Positions 6,967 to 7,153 of a DNA stretch of 7,153 nt are shown one piece after another. Below the pieces are notes generated by a model. That model was not told the origin of the DNA. It ran no database searches and was given only the letters and a program-made list of their open reading frames with translations. The position numbers and the translations under genes are program-made. The stretch's first letter is position 1. Each line of letters begins with the position of its first letter. The stretch comes from Desulfobacterales bacterium (GTDB taxonomy: Bacteria > Desulfobacterota > Desulfobacteria > Desulfobacterales > C00003060). The DNA lies in NCBI GenBank assembly GCA_030613145.1, contig JAUWMM010000089.1, forward strand, positions 1-7,153. The letters are read 5' to 3'.

Positions 6967-6980
6967 TTCATCCCGGGAAA

Positions 6981-6999
6981 CCCCGTCCTTAGGGCGGGG
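6981..6999. repeat. Short perfect-stem hairpin, CCCCGTCC-TTA-GGGCGGGG
   Basis: Eight pairs (one G-T wobble) close a three-base loop. Its arms match those of the hairpin at 3524-3576, and the unit is repeated in the same orientation at 7120-7138 with two mismatches. Short GC hairpins of this look often occur as subterminal palindromes of IS200/IS605-type elements. That link is recalled, not verified here. Confidence 0.7.
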
Positions 7000-7010
7000 T
7001 CAGAGTCGAT

Positions 7011-7122
7011 TGGCTTTGCCGTAAACAAAATGAATGTTAAAATCGTTGACTTGAGCACAAGTCTCCCCCCCCTTTTAAAAAGGGGGACTTTAAGCCCCCT
7101 TATATTGGGCAAATCAAAGCCA
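7011..7122. repeat. Inverted octamer TGGCTTTG / CAAAGCCA
   Basis: TGGCTTTG (7011-7018) and its exact complement CAAAGCCA (7115-7122) flank the C-run/G-run repeat. The right copy overlaps the hairpin at 7120-7138. It may be part of the fold of a single repeat unit, but eight bases at this distance could also be chance. Confidence 0.4.
7064..7100. repeat. C-run/G-run repeat with two competing hairpins
   Basis: CCCCC-TTTT (7068-7076) pairs with AAAA-a-GGGGG (7077-7086). The same G-run can instead pair downstream: AGGGGG-a-CTT (7081-7090) with AAG-CCCCCT (7092-7100). The folds exclude each other. This kind of sequence is a common dispersed intergenic repeat in several bacterial phyla, so a switch function should not be assumed. 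Confidence 0.6.
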
Positions 7123-7138
7123 CGTCCTCAGGGCGGGG
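7120..7138. repeat. Second copy of the short hairpin, CCACGTCC-TCA-GGGCGGGG
   Basis: Seven of eight stem positions pair (one A-G mismatch), with the same orientation and loop length as 6981-6999. It is followed by TTTCTTT, which on the plus strand gives a weakly terminator-like appearance. Confidence 0.65.
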
Positions 7139-7153
7139 TTTCTTTACATTCCT

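Larger units (their letters stand above)
6981..7139. mobile_element. Possible remnant of a non-autonomous IS200/IS605-type element
   Basis: Two hairpins facing the same way (20-bp units CCCCGTCCTTAGGGCGGGGT and CCACGTCCTCAGGGCGGGGT, starting 139 bp apart) bracket a non-coding stretch. IS200/IS605 elements carry subterminal palindromes rather than terminal inverted repeats, and TTAC, a known target tetramer for some of them, occurs at 7144-7147. No tnpA or tnpB is visible. TTAC is common by chance and the right side is cut by the window end, so this is a tentative call. Confidence 0.3.

Noticed and set aside
6511..7153. CRISPR array
   Set aside because: The repeats are palindromic and few, with no regular repeat-spacer periodicity and no cas genes.

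Overview
The window looks like chromosomal DNA of a Gram-negative, probably anaerobic bacterium. The gene style fits the Desulfobacterota (former Deltaproteobacteria) best. This rests on the exported Tat-type carbonic anhydrase, the PAS-rich soluble hybrid kinase with a cysteine-cluster PAS domain, GTG starts, and short palindromic repeats between genes. No rRNA or other taxonomic marker is present, so this assignment is an inference.

Layout. (1) Positions 14-751, minus strand: a beta-class carbonic anhydrase with a twin-arginine signal peptide. (2) 752-1026: a divergent intergenic region with a candidate promoter for the carbonic anhydrase. (3) 1027-3492, plus strand: priA, the replication-restart helicase, complete with its helicase motifs and eight zinc-binding cysteines. 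(4) 3493-3621: a spacer with an 8-bp tandem repeat and a GC-rich hairpin that shares its arms with two hairpins at the far right. (5) 3622-4116, plus strand: a small YfcE/MJ0936-type metallophosphoesterase with a strong ribosome binding site. (6) 4139-6427, minus strand, converging on the phosphoesterase with a 22-bp gap: a 762-residue soluble hybrid histidine kinase with the order Rossmann-like domain, PAS, PAS, HisKA, HATPase, receiver. (7) 6428-7153: about 730 bp with no convincing intact gene but dense in secondary structure. It holds a leader hairpin, a 170-bp near-palindrome, a minus-strand terminator-like structure, a decayed or very small reading frame, two same-facing copies of a CCCCGTCC/GGGCGGGG hairpin, and a C-run/G-run repeat with two competing folds.

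The genes do not form an obvious pathway. priA and the phosphoesterase may be co-transcribed; the carbonic anhydrase and the kinase are separate units on the other strand. The most notable protein is the kinase, whose N-terminal dinucleotide-binding-like domain sits where a sensor would be. The most notable DNA is the right-hand 730 bp, which reads as a graveyard or landing zone for non-coding mobile or repeat elements, possibly of IS200/IS605 type.
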